Origin: Streptomyces shenzhenensis
GTDB taxonomy: Bacteria; Actinomycetota; Actinomycetes; Streptomycetales; Streptomycetaceae
Assembly (NCBI RefSeq): GCF_021462265.1
Contig: NZ_JAJONF010000038.1
Span: 1-64,000, forward strand
Length of the DNA stretch: 64,000 nt
Direction of reading: 5' to 3'
Shown: in pieces, positions 43,347 to 51,972 of the stretch
Position numbering within the stretch: position 1 is the first letter of the stretch
How the letters are laid out: every line of letters starts with the position of its first letter
The notes under the pieces: model-generated
Told to the model about the DNA's origin: nothing
Database searches by the model: none
Seen by the model: only the letters and a program-made list of their open reading frames with translations
Made by a program: the position numbers and the translations under genes

Positions 43347-44423
43347 TCAGTATCCGATCGCCTCCCGGATCAGCAGCACGGTTCCGCGCCCCGGACGGGG
43401 CTCCGCGTTGAGGACCAGCAGACGGTTGACGGCGCTGGGCGACCCGTACACCGCACGGGCGCGGGCGTCCTCCAGCGGGAGGGCGTGCTCCTCGACGCGG
43501 CGCAGCGCCGTGCCCAGATCGGGCACCACCTTCTGCGCGCCGACGATCCAGACCGCCTGAGCGGCCCCGCCCGCGTTGGCGGGGAGCTGGCTGCCGCTGC
43601 CCGAGGCGAGCACGAGCGAGCCGGTCTCGGTGACCGCGGCGACGCTGTTGACGACCACATCGGGGCCGGCGAGCAGCCTGCGGATCTCGTCGGCGCCGGT
43701 GGCCCGGTCGATGGCCAGGACGCGCGGCCTGATGGCGTCGTACCGGTCGCCGGTGTTGATGTCGTCGTCGATGCCGGACAGCCGGAGCGTCTCGCTGGCT
43801 CCGGTGAGCACGCCGGCGCCCGCGGGGATCAGGTCCCTGACGCGGGCGCGCGCGGCCGCCGCGTCGTCCAGGATCTCGGCGGCGAAGCCGTTGGCACGCA
43901 GCGCGGCGGCCGCCCGCTCCAGTCGCTCGGCCGACGCCGGGTCGGCGAAGGAGGCGGCGGGGGCGGCGGCAGGGGCGGCAGGGGCCGCTTGGGGTGCGGC
44001 GCCTGCCAGCGGGGAGGTGTCGAGGTACCTGATCTCGTACACCCGCTCGGCGAACTTCCAGCCCTCCTCGGTGCGCTGGTAACGGTCGTGGTAGACGGCG
44101 TAGTTGAGCCCCTCGCGGCCGTCGAGAGTGCGCGCGAGCTCCTGGATGTAGGCGCGGCCGGTCGCCGTGTCGCCGTCGAGCACGATCGTGCCGGGGTGGG
44201 TGTTCTGCACGAAGAAGTCCCACACGCTCTGCAACCGCTCGCTCCCGGTGATGATCTCCTCGCGGCCGATCAGCTCGGCGGGGATGTCCGGCATGCGCAG
44301 CGCGCCGTCCGGGGTGAACAGCGAGGCCAGGCGAGGCCGGTCGCGCATCATCACCGCGTCGGTGAACTCGCCGCGCAGTGCCTCGATCTCGACGCGGTCC
44401 GCGATGGCCTGGAAGTCGTTCAT
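43347..44423 (-). CDS. SnoaL-like domain fused to LUD domain
   Basis: The 358-residue product joins two folds. Residues 1-135 form a SnoaL-like cone (DRVEIEALRGEFTDAVMMRDRPRLASLFTPDGALRMPDIP ... WKFAERVYEIRYLDTSPL). After an Ala/Pro linker, residues 165-358 form a LUD domain (LutC/YkgG type: LIPAGAGVLTGASETLRLSGI, VVNSVAAVTETGSLVLASGSG, EDARARAVYGSPSAVNRLLVLN). ATG 44423 follows AAGGGG. LUD proteins take part in lactate utilisation; the SnoaL part suggests a small-molecule ligand. It is divergent from, and shares mirror promoters with, the ECF41 gene. Confidence 0.85.
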   Translation of the reverse strand: MNDFQAIADRVEIEALRGEFTDAVMMRDRPRLASLFTPDGALRMPDIPAELIGREEIITGSERLQSVWDFFVQNTHPGTIVLDGDTATGRAYIQELARTLDGREGLNYAVYHDRYQRTEEGWKFAERVYEIRYLDTSPLAGAAPQAAPAAPAAAPAASFADPASAERLERAAAALRANGFAAEILDDAAAARARVRDLIPAGAGVLTGASETLRLSGIDDDINTGDRYDAIRPRVLAIDRATGADEIRRLLAGPDVVVNSVAAVTETGSLVLASGSGSQLPANAGGAAQAVWIVGAQKVVPDLGTALRRVEEHALPLEDARARAVYGSPSAVNRLLVLNAEPRPGRGTVLLIREAIGY

Positions 44424-44452
44424 CAAAGTCCCCTTGTCGTCGTCCTCGCCGG

Positions 44453-44523
44453 TACGACAACGCGGCCCCGCGGAATGTGAGGCGGTGCGGCAACCTCACA
44501 TTCCGGCGGGCTGTCCTGTCGTA
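44453..44523. promoter_or_regulatory. Mirror-image divergent ECF-type promoters
   Basis: Rightward: TCACA (44496-44500), 16 nt, TGTCGTA (44517-44523). Leftward, on the minus strand: TCACA (44480-44476), 16 nt, TGTCGTA (44459-44453). Both elements and spacings are identical, and both resemble the TGTCACA/CGTC class known for ECF41 factors. Confidence 0.75.
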
Positions 44524-44569
44524 CCGGGTACAGGCAGAGGCAGAGGCGAGCGAGGGGGACGGGCGGACC

Positions 44570-45526
44570 ATGACCATCGGAGCCGAGCCCGGCAACGAGC
44601 ACGAAGAGCGGGAGGAGCAGAGCGATCCCGGCCTCGGCGCGATCATGAGCGAGCGGCGGCGGCTGATCAACCTCGGCTATCGGCTCCTCGGGTCCCTCGC
44701 CGACGCCGAGGACGTCGTGCAGGAGACCTACGCCCGCTGGTACGCCATGTCCGTCCGGGAGCAGCAGGCCATCGAGTCGCCCGGCGCCTGGCTGATGACG
44801 GTCGCCAGCCGTATCTGTCTGAACCTGCTCGGCTCGGCGCGGGCCCGACGGGAGACGTACGTCGGCGACTGGATCCCGGAGCCGCTGCCCGAACCCACGG
44901 AGTGGACCGGCGCAGCTCCCGGCGCCCGCGGGACCGATCCGGCCGACCGGATCACCCTCGACGAGTCGGTGACCATGGCCTTCATGGTCGTCCTCGACGT
45001 GATGACCCCGGCCGAGCGCGTCGCGTTCGTCCTGCACGACGTCTTCCGCTACCCGTTCGGCGAGGTCGCCGCGATCGTCGGCCGTACCCCGGCGGCCTGC
45101 CGCCAGCTGGCCTCGTCGGCCCGCCGCCGTGTCCGCACCGCGCAGCCGCCCGCGGGCCCGGGCGTCGGGCAGGCCGGCATCGTCAGGCGGTTCCGAACGG
45201 CGTGGGAGGCCCAGGACATCGACGCCCTCATCGGCCTGCTCGACCCCGACGCCACCGCGACCGCCGACGGCGGCGGCCTGGCCGTCACCCACCTCCACCC
45301 CATCGTGGGCGGCGAGCGGATCGCCCACGCCTACGCCGAGATCGCACGCGTCTCGGGGCACCGCACGACGTTCCTGGAGCGCACGGTCAACGGCCGGCCC
45401 GGCCTGGTCGCGCGGCAGGACGGCGCCGTCGCGACCGTCTTCGCCTTCGAGATCGCGGGCGACCGGGTCAGGCACATCTGGGCGGTACGCAACCCCGAGA
45501 AGCTCCGCCCCTGGCGGCTCGGCTGA
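44570..45526 (+). CDS. ECF41-family RNA polymerase sigma factor with SnoaL-like C-terminal domain
   Basis: The 318-residue protein has sigma-2 (LINLGYRLLGSLADAEDVVQETYARWY), sigma-4 (MTPAERVAFVLHDVFRYPFGEVAAIVGRTPAACRQLASSARRRV) and the ECF41 extension of about 110 residues. Both ECF41 hallmarks are present: DGGG (ATADGGGLAVTH) and NPEKL (VRNPEKLRPW) near the end. This extension takes the place of a separate anti-sigma factor and controls activity from within. A matching promoter in both directions implies that it activates itself and the SnoaL-LUD gene. ATG follows GCGAGGGGGAC. Confidence 0.94.
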   Translation: MTIGAEPGNEHEEREEQSDPGLGAIMSERRRLINLGYRLLGSLADAEDVVQETYARWYAMSVREQQAIESPGAWLMTVASRICLNLLGSARARRETYVGDWIPEPLPEPTEWTGAAPGARGTDPADRITLDESVTMAFMVVLDVMTPAERVAFVLHDVFRYPFGEVAAIVGRTPAACRQLASSARRRVRTAQPPAGPGVGQAGIVRRFRTAWEAQDIDALIGLLDPDATATADGGGLAVTHLHPIVGGERIAHAYAEIARVSGHRTTFLERTVNGRPGLVARQDGAVATVFAFEIAGDRVRHIWAVRNPEKLRPWRLG

Positions 45527-45592
45527 GGGCCGGACACCCGCCTCACGCCGCACGCCGGAGTCAGACGGCGTCGCCCGCGAAGACCCGGCGGG

Positions 45593-45967
45593 TCACGGCC
45601 GGTGCTCCGCGCGCTGGTGCTTGCGCAGCAGCACGTTCGCGTCGGTGGCCGCGCTGTGGTCGTGGGCGGCCCACGCGGTCTCCCGGCGGCCGTCGAGATC
45701 CGTGCACTGCGTGCAGCCGGGGACGGGCCGGGGCGGGCGGCTCAGGTCGTCGGGGGACGCTGGTACGGCCCACGTGCTGCGGTCGTTCGCCGCGCGGACG
45801 CCCGCGCTGATCCGCTCTCTGTCGGTGGCGGGGCGCAGTGCCGCCGGATCGGCCTGCCACTCTCTCCCTCCTCCCACCGGACGCAGCATCGCGTACGGCC
45901 CCGACCGGTCCCGGTACTCGCCCACCTGGTCGGTGGCGGTGTCGTAGAGCAGGGCTCCGGGCTCCAT
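45593..45967 (-). CDS. Conserved hypothetical protein near a DUF5753/DUF397 cassette
   Basis: This 124-residue protein starts MEPGALLYDTATDQVGEYRD with AAAGGAG upstream. The N-terminal half (VGEYRDRSGPYAMLRPVGGGREWQADPAALRPAT) looks like a small beta domain; the C-terminal half has CTQC and HDHSAATDANVLLRKHQ, possibly metal binding. In Streptomyces such genes commonly stand next to DUF5753/DUF397 pairs, and here the pair beside it is decayed. Function unknown. Confidence 0.75.
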   Translation of the reverse strand: MEPGALLYDTATDQVGEYRDRSGPYAMLRPVGGGREWQADPAALRPATDRERISAGVRAANDRSTWAVPASPDDLSRPPRPVPGCTQCTDLDGRRETAWAAHDHSAATDANVLLRKHQRAEHRP

Positions 45968-46143
45968 GGCATTTGCTCCTTTCGTCCAACATCTATACGA
46001 AATGCGCGAGTTGGACTACTCTGCGTATCGAGGCTGCTACGAGGACGGCCAGGAAGTGCGGGCGGCACGCCGATGAGGGCCGGTTCTTCCCCGTCTGGCG
46101 GCGCTGATTCCACAAATGCCACGGGGAACCGGGGAGGGCCGCG

Positions 46144-46686
46144 GTGCCGCAGGGGCGGGTGGCGGCGGGGCGGAGCCAGGAGCCCGGGCGCCTGGCCATG
46201 TGCGAGAGGCGCTTGTGGCCGGAGGTCTCAAGGGCGAGGGAACCGGAGCAGCGGATCGAGGCGCGTATCGGACGGCAGAAGATGCTGGACGACGAGGATG
46301 CGCCGCCGTCCCGGGGCATCCTGTTCGAGGCGGTCCTGCGCAATGCGCTGGGTGATCTCCAAGCGTGGCGGGCCCAGTTGGAGCATCTGCTGGAGGCTTC
46401 GGAGCGCCCTGACATCACCCTTCACGTCCCGCCCCGTTCGGCAGCGGGCCCCACGGCCTGGTGAACACCGACGTGATGTTTCTGCGACTGCCGGACGCCC
46501 GCACTGTGGCCTACGCTGAAAACGACGTACGGGGTGAACCGGTCGAAGAAACCAGCAGGACTGAACGCCCGCACCGTACTTGTGATGCTGTGCGTGACCT
46601 GGCGCTCAACCCTGCCGGGTCACGCACGTTCATCTTGCGGATGTCGGAGGAAGTGCCGTGCGAGCGGTCGACGTGGGCAACACCTC
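46144..46686 (+). pseudogene. Remnant of a DUF5753 (Scr1-type) regulator
   Basis: The DUF5753 ligand-like domain is readable in pieces: EARIGRQKMLDDEDAPPSRG ... LEHLLEASERPDITLHVPPRSA in one frame up to 46464, then LVNTDVMFLRLPDARTVAYAENDV, and later RDLALNPAGSRTFILRMSEE, in another. The N-terminal helix-turn-helix is missing. At least one frameshift (about 46455) and internal loss are needed to explain it. In intact loci this protein pairs with the DUF397 protein that follows. Confidence 0.75.
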
Positions 46687-46996
46687 CTGACGCAAGAGCG
46701 GTTACAGCGACACGGATGGCGGCGAGTGCGTCGAGTTCTCCGACGACCTCCTCCGCACCGCCGACTGGCGCACGAGCAGCTACAGCAATCAGGACGGCGG
46801 TGAATGCGTCGAAGTCTCCGACGATCTCCTGGCCGCCTCCTGGCACGAGAGCAGCCGCAGCGACCAGGACGGCGGCCGCCGCCTGGAAGTCGCCGCCGGT
46901 CTCGCCTCCCTCGTTCCCGTCCGTGACAGCAAGGCCCCCGCCGGCGGAGCGCTCCTCTTCGGAGCCCCCGCCGGGGGGCCTTCGTCGTGGCGGTAA
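46658..46996 (+). pseudogene. DUF397 gene with stop codon in place of a conserved tryptophan
   Basis: A GTG (46658) preceded by GGAGGAA opens a 112-codon frame. Codon 11 is TGA (46688-46690) where DUF397 proteins have Trp in SWRKSSYS. After it come three DUF397-like units: RKSGYSDTDGGECVEFSDD, WRTSSYSNQDGGECVEVSDD and a poorer WHESSRSDQDGGRRLEVA. The frame continues to TAA at 46996. One base change (TGG to TGA) would explain the loss. Confidence 0.75.
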
Positions 46997-47068
46997 AGGC
47001 GGACGGGGTCTGAGGCGCCGGCCGCCGGCCCGCCGGGCACGGAGCCGTGCCGCGCCCTCTCGGCCCCG

Positions 47069-48625
47069 TCAGGAGTGCTTGAGGTACTCGGCCAGCTTGC
47101 CGATGAGGCGGGCCGCGTCGTCCAGACCGCGGGCCGTGTCGCCGAGGTCCCCGGCGAGCAGTTTTGCCGGGGCCTGCGCCCCTTCCGGCTCCTCCTGTCC
47201 GCCGGGGACGGTCGTACCCCGGTATCCGACCGGCGCGCCCCCGCGCGGTGCGCGGTAGCCGGTGAAGTCGGCGGCGCGCGCCGGTCCGGCGGCCGGGGCC
47301 GCGCAGGCGAGGAACTGGACCCGGCAGAGCTGGATCTGGTCGGAGCCCTGGTTCTCGGTGATGCTCAGGCGGTAGCGGGCGTAGGGCGCGGGGGAGGCGA
47401 CGGAGTACTCCTTCGTCTCGTGGCGCTGCCGAAAGCGTTCGCCGGTGCGGGAGTCGACGGTCGTCCAGTGGCCGCCGTCGTGTGAGCCCTGCAGCAACCA
47501 GTCCTCCGGATCCCGGTCGGGCGCGTCGTTCGCCGAGGTCAGCCGGTAACCGGCGACGGCGACGGGGTGGTCGAAGGTGAACTCCAGCTCGGCGGTGTCG
47601 TCGTTCGCCAGCCACTTGCTGCGGGACTTGCCGAGCAGGTTCTCCGCGACCTCGCCCGCCATCTCGAACTCGTCGCTCGCCTCGACCCCGGTCACCGCGC
47701 GGGTGATGTCGCGCAGTTCCCCCGCGGTCTCCTGCACGGCCGGCGTGCCGCCGGGGCTCAGCACGACCGAGGCGGTGGTGCCTCGCCGGTCGGTCCATGT
47801 CACCCGCTCCACGGGCGCCCCGCCGTCGTCCAGCAGCAGCCGCAGCTCGCCGGAGGGGGTCCAGGCGCCGTCGATCCCGTCCTCGGTGGAGAACCGGTGC
47901 AGGGGCGCTCCCGCTGTGCCCTCGGGGTAGGCCCAGCGGTCGGCGAGCATGCCGCGGTACTCGGTGACCGCGCCGTCGGCGGTCCTGCGGTGGCCCAGGA
48001 AACCGGACAGGTCCGCGCGCAGCCCGATCGCCGCCTCCGCCCCGTCCGTCCCGCGCCAGGAGAGGTGGGCGGGCAGGGCCCGCTCGCCGCCGTCGATGTG
48101 GAAGAGCAGCCGGGGAGCGGTCTGCCAGCCGGTGGAGCCGGCGGCGCGCACCTCGGTGCCGAAGGCGACGACGGACCGCTTGGCCGACCGGGCCGCCATG
48201 GCGCGCTCCGAGCGGTCCCGGTCGTGCGCCGGGGCCACGGTGACGGCCCGGAGCCGCAGCAGTCCTTCCGCGCCCTCCGGGTTGCGGACCTCCAGCAGGT
48301 TGTCGCCCGTGCGGAGGAGTTCCCCCGGCACACCGACCACGGTGACCTGCGGGTCGCTGTGCGCCCCGGCCCCCGGTGTCGCCAACTGCTCCGCGAGGGA
48401 CTTGCCGTTGAGCAGGACGTCCATCGGGGCGCTCGCACCGAGCACGGTCACCGCCACGACGGCCTCGGCGATCTCCTCCCGCTCGTCCACCGTGAAGTCC
48501 AGCCTGATGTGCCCGCCGGCACCGAGCGCGAGGTGCGAAGGGGCGATGCCGCAACGGTGGTGGGCGACCACGGCGTTCGACAGCTGGGCCGGGTCGGTGG
48601 AGAAGTCGGCGAATACGGGTTCCAT
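47069..48625 (-). CDS. Large uncharacterised protein with discoidin-like C-terminal domain
   Basis: The 518-residue product starts MEPVFADFSTDPAQLSNAVVAHH with TAGGGA upstream. Residues 5-145 form a beta-rich domain, a central region follows, and residues about 345-460 (VAENLLGKSRSKWLANDDTAELEFTFDHPVAVAGYRLTSANDAPDRDPEDWLLQGSHDG ... YARYRLSITENQGSDQIQLCRVQF) match the F5/8 type C fold, which binds sugars or lipids. No signal peptide is visible, which is odd for such a domain. It is divergent from the three-gene surface operon. Confidence 0.8.
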   Translation of the reverse strand: MEPVFADFSTDPAQLSNAVVAHHRCGIAPSHLALGAGGHIRLDFTVDEREEIAEAVVAVTVLGASAPMDVLLNGKSLAEQLATPGAGAHSDPQVTVVGVPGELLRTGDNLLEVRNPEGAEGLLRLRAVTVAPAHDRDRSERAMAARSAKRSVVAFGTEVRAAGSTGWQTAPRLLFHIDGGERALPAHLSWRGTDGAEAAIGLRADLSGFLGHRRTADGAVTEYRGMLADRWAYPEGTAGAPLHRFSTEDGIDGAWTPSGELRLLLDDGGAPVERVTWTDRRGTTASVVLSPGGTPAVQETAGELRDITRAVTGVEASDEFEMAGEVAENLLGKSRSKWLANDDTAELEFTFDHPVAVAGYRLTSANDAPDRDPEDWLLQGSHDGGHWTTVDSRTGERFRQRHETKEYSVASPAPYARYRLSITENQGSDQIQLCRVQFLACAAPAAGPARAADFTGYRAPRGGAPVGYRGTTVPGGQEEPEGAQAPAKLLAGDLGDTARGLDDAARLIGKLAEYLKHS

Positions 48626-48931
48626 GCGTGTCCCTACGTCGTTCGGGGCATGCCGGTCCTGCCGGCAGCGACATGTGCGGCCTGACGGCCGCCGACACCG
48701 CAGAACATAGTGGGGGTCACTGACAACAGGCCCTGGAGCCAACACACTTGGGGATCCGTGCCGCCGCGCCGCGCCGCCCGGACCGGACGGCGGTGCGCTG
48801 CCGATCCCTGTCCGGCTCGCGGCGGTGTCCTGATCGTGATTCAACCTTGTACAACTCATTGAGCTGACCATGAGTCTCCTGTGGCGCGCGGATCACGGAA
48901 TCCGCGCTCCCGTTGTGCACAGGGGGACGAA
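48626..48931. other. Divergent promoter region of the discoidin-like gene and the surface-protein operon
   Basis: No gene is supported. The segment near 48836-48866 is AT-richer (TTCAACCTTGTACAACTCATTG) and includes the palindrome TTGTACAA, a possible operator; it is 65 bp before the ATG of the rightward operon. Confidence 0.45.
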
Positions 48932-49786
48932 ATGGACGCATCAGAAACACCACCGGAACCCCGGCCGGACACTCCGCCGGGGACCCTGCCGGACACTCCG
49001 CCGGGGACACCGCGGGAAACCCAGCCGGAAACCCAGCCGGAAACGCTTCCGCAAGCCGTGCCCGAAGACGGGCGGAAGAGGCGCCGTACCGCCGCGCTGA
49101 TCGCCGGTGCCGCCGTGCTCGGCGTCGTGGCCGGTACCTGTGCCGGTTATCTCGTCCAGGCCGATCGCGAGCCCACCGCGCTGCCGTCGCTCTCCCAGCC
49201 GTCGCTCGCCCAGGCGAAGGGTGCCGGTCCGGAGCCGCTGTCGGCCGCCCAGGACCGGAAGGTCAAGGTCGACGGCGATCTGCGCAAGCTGTTGCTGAAG
49301 AAGCCGCGCGGGGCGCGCAAGGGGCTGGTCCAGGCGGGCGAGAACGGGTGGATGGACCTCGCCGAGTACGCGGACACGTTCAAGTACCCGGCGGGTGCCT
49401 TCCGGAGCCTGACCGAGGAAGACGAGTTCCGCCGCGCGGCCGTCACCGACTGGCGTGAGGGCAGCACGTACAGCGTGCAGATCCAGCTGATCCAGTTCCG
49501 CCAGGAGGAGAAGGGCACGGAGGCCGCCGACGCGGCGAGCGACGGCTACTACTACGCCCAGCCGTCCGACGACTTCGACACCCGGAGCTGGCCGATACCC
49601 GGCACCGGCGACGGCATGGCGTACGTCCACCCCAAGCCCGACACCTCCTACGGCGTGAGCCTGTACACGGCGGAGGCGCACGCGTGGCGCGGGGACATCG
49701 AGATGCAGGTCTGGATCTACGACACGAAGCCGATCCCGAAGGCGAAGGTGCTGGACCTGGCGAAGCGGCAGATGGAGCAGCTGTGA
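48932..49786 (+). CDS. Single-pass membrane protein, surface operon gene 1
   Basis: This 284-residue protein starts MDASETPPEPRPDTPPGTLP with AGGGGGA upstream. A disordered Pro/Thr/Glu head with PETQPET and DTPPGT repeats, then KRRRT and one helix (AALIAGAAVLGVVAGTCAGYLV), lead to an extracellular domain of about 200 residues. That domain has conserved-looking YADTFKYPAGAFRSLTEEDEFRRAAVTDWREG. It is the first of three related genes with 4-bp overlaps. Function unknown. Confidence 0.8.
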   Translation: MDASETPPEPRPDTPPGTLPDTPPGTPRETQPETQPETLPQAVPEDGRKRRRTAALIAGAAVLGVVAGTCAGYLVQADREPTALPSLSQPSLAQAKGAGPEPLSAAQDRKVKVDGDLRKLLLKKPRGARKGLVQAGENGWMDLAEYADTFKYPAGAFRSLTEEDEFRRAAVTDWREGSTYSVQIQLIQFRQEEKGTEAADAASDGYYYAQPSDDFDTRSWPIPGTGDGMAYVHPKPDTSYGVSLYTAEAHAWRGDIEMQVWIYDTKPIPKAKVLDLAKRQMEQL

Positions 49787-50871
49787 GCGAGAACCCGCAA
49801 ACCACCGAGAACCCCGAGCCGGCCCCCGCCGAGCCGCCGGCCGCTGAGCCGGCCTCCGCTGCACCGACGGTCGTGGAGTCGGCGCCTGTCGAGCCGGCGT
49901 CTGCTGAGCCGGTCGCTGTTGAGCCGGCCTCCGTGGAGTCGACGCCCGTCGAGTCGGCGCCTGCCGAGCCGGTGGCTGTTGAGCCGACCTCCGCTGCATC
50001 GACGCCTGTCGAGTCGGCCCCTGCTGAGCCGGTGGCTGTTGAGCCGACCCCCGCCGCCCCGGCAGCCGTCGACCCCGCCGCCCCGGCAGCCGGTGCCCCC
50101 GACCCCGCGGTACCCGTCGACCCCGCCCCGAAGCGCCCCCGCGACCCCCGCCGTGTCGTCGCCCTCGTCGCCTCCGGCGTGCTGGCCGTGGCCGTGCTCG
50201 CCGCCGGTGCCGTCACCGTCGTCACCGTGCACAACGCCGACCGTGACCCCGGCGCCCCCGTCTGGCGCCTTCCGAAGGCCGGCAAGGAGACGAAGGCGGC
50301 CGCGGCCACCGGGCTCCAGGGGATGCTGCTGCCCTACAAGGCCGACACGTACGGGCGGGGCCCGGACATGGCCGAGTTCGGGTCGGACGCCGCGCTGACC
50401 GGTGCGCAGGCGACCCTGCTGCGCAAGGAGTCGATCAAGAACCTGCCGCGTTCGCAGCGGCGGGAGCTGGAGCGGCGGATCGACCGCGACCCGGTCAAGG
50501 GCATGGCGATGCGCAGCTACGTGAGCACGGACACGGCACTCGGCGCCCCGTACACGATGGAGATCGTGCTGGCGCGGATGGGCAACCAGCGGACCGTCCG
50601 CTCCATGGCGGGCGCCCAGAAGGAGCTCTTCGACGTGCTGAAGGTGTTCCGCAAGGGCCCGGAGATCGAGGGCTACAAGAACTCGACCGCGTGCTTCCTG
50701 ACACCGGCCGACAAGGACGTGAAGCTCGACACGATGTTCTGCTCCGGGTACGTCGGCGACATCCTGGTCACCGCGACCGCCACCGCGGCCAAGCCGCTGG
50801 ACAAGCAGAGCGCGGCGGACATGCTCCGCGCACAGCTCGACCGCATCAAGGAGCCGGGGGCGGCCGTATGA
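49783..50871 (+). CDS. Single-pass membrane protein with repeated cytoplasmic head, surface operon gene 2
   Basis: This 362-residue protein begins with GTG overlapping the previous stop. The first 115 residues are imperfect repeats of VESAPAEPVAVEP (DNA repeats at about 49860-50060). Then come KRPRDPRR, one helix (VVALVASGVLAVAVLAAGAVTVVTV) and an extracellular domain of 210 residues with MAEFGSDAALTGAQATLLRKE and two cysteines. Layout is the same as in its neighbours. Function unknown. Confidence 0.8.
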   Translation: MSENPQTTENPEPAPAEPPAAEPASAAPTVVESAPVEPASAEPVAVEPASVESTPVESAPAEPVAVEPTSAASTPVESAPAEPVAVEPTPAAPAAVDPAAPAAGAPDPAVPVDPAPKRPRDPRRVVALVASGVLAVAVLAAGAVTVVTVHNADRDPGAPVWRLPKAGKETKAAAATGLQGMLLPYKADTYGRGPDMAEFGSDAALTGAQATLLRKESIKNLPRSQRRELERRIDRDPVKGMAMRSYVSTDTALGAPYTMEIVLARMGNQRTVRSMAGAQKELFDVLKVFRKGPEIEGYKNSTACFLTPADKDVKLDTMFCSGYVGDILVTATATAAKPLDKQSAADMLRAQLDRIKEPGAAV

Positions 50872-51746
50872 CCATGGAAGTGAACCAGCAGCCGGAGCCC
50901 GTCGTGGCCGCCGAGGCAGCCCCCGAGGCAGCCCCCGAGGCCCCCGAGGCCGGCTTCGAGTCCGCTCAGAAGGGCCGCAAGGACCGGCGGCTGCTGCGGG
51001 CCGCGCTCCGCTGGGGCTGCGCGGTGGCCGTCTTCGCCGTCGTCGGCTGCGGGACGGCGTACGGCATCACCCGCCTCGACCGCACCGACGTCCCCGGTCT
51101 CGCCACCCACTCCGACGGCCGCTGGGCGTACCCCGTGCTCGTGAAGCCCCCGCTGCCCTCCGGCAGCCCCGGCCCGAACGACGACGCCCGCAACCCGGCC
51201 GGCGCCCACTACGCCGACCTGCGTGAACTCGTGCTGCCCGCGCCGAAGGGCGCCACCGCCGACGCGTCGCTCAAGGGGACGGACGGCTGGCTGCCGACGA
51301 AGACGTTCCTCAAGGAGTTCCCGCTCGCGTCGGACCGTGAGGACGTGGCCCAGCGGCTCACCGACAACGGCCTGCGGCACATCACGGCCCGCGGCTGGAC
51401 CACCGCCGACGGCACGCACACCCGCGTCTACCTGCTGCAGTTCGACACCGGGGCGGTCGCGGACCACGTGCTCGGCGACGAGCTCACGGTGAACGCCGCG
51501 CCGATCCACCGGGTCCGCGGCGGCGACGCGTACGAGATGGACGACTCCCTCCCGAAGGCGGCCCGGGTGCCGGACGTGGACACGGTCCCGGTCCGCGAGA
51601 CCAGGCCGTACGGGGCCGAACAGGTCCGCGCGGCCTACCTCGCCTCCGGGGACACCGTCGCCGTGATCATCCAGTCGAGGAAGGGCGGCGCGCTCGCCGT
51701 CCCCTTCGACCAGACGGTGACACTGCAGGGCGAGCTGATGAGCTGA
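50868..51746 (+). CDS. Single-pass membrane protein, surface operon gene 3
   Basis: This 292-residue protein is coupled by ATGA to gene 2. It has a short Ala/Pro/Glu head, a basic stop (KGRKDRRLLRAALR), one helix (GCAVAVFAVVGCGTAYGI) and an extracellular domain of about 225 residues (DLRELVLPAPKGATADASLKGTDGWLPTKTFLKEF). The three genes probably yield a hetero-oligomer at the surface. The helix contains two cysteines, which could be lipid or disulfide sites. Function unknown. Confidence 0.8.
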   Translation: MTMEVNQQPEPVVAAEAAPEAAPEAPEAGFESAQKGRKDRRLLRAALRWGCAVAVFAVVGCGTAYGITRLDRTDVPGLATHSDGRWAYPVLVKPPLPSGSPGPNDDARNPAGAHYADLRELVLPAPKGATADASLKGTDGWLPTKTFLKEFPLASDREDVAQRLTDNGLRHITARGWTTADGTHTRVYLLQFDTGAVADHVLGDELTVNAAPIHRVRGGDAYEMDDSLPKAARVPDVDTVPVRETRPYGAEQVRAAYLASGDTVAVIIQSRKGGALAVPFDQTVTLQGELMS

Positions 51747-51844
51747 CCCCGTGCGGGCGTACCTCGCCAAGAGGGCCGGGTCCGGGCCGCGTAAGCTGGG
51801 GCCCGGCTCTTGTACGTCCGCCCGTCCTCGCTCAAGGAGCACCC

Positions 51845-51943
51845 GTGGAAGCCTTCTACGAAACCCTGCTGGTCCTGGTCTGCGTCGGCGTCATCGCCTT
51901 CGCCTGGCTGACCGTGAAGAAGCTGTACCAGGGCCAGCGCTGA
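51845..51943 (+). CDS. Small single-helix membrane protein, 32 aa
   Basis: GTG preceded by AAGGAGCACCC opens a 32-residue frame: VEAFYETLLVLVCVGVIAFA then WLTVKKLYQGQR. One membrane helix with a short basic end. It ends 29 nt before the nitrobindin-like gene in the same direction and is probably co-transcribed. Such tiny proteins are easily missed; I recall similar ones beside this gene in other Streptomyces. Confidence 0.75.
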   Translation: MEAFYETLLVLVCVGVIAFAWLTVKKLYQGQR

Positions 51944-51972
51944 CCCCGGTCCGAGTCTAGGAACCACCACTC

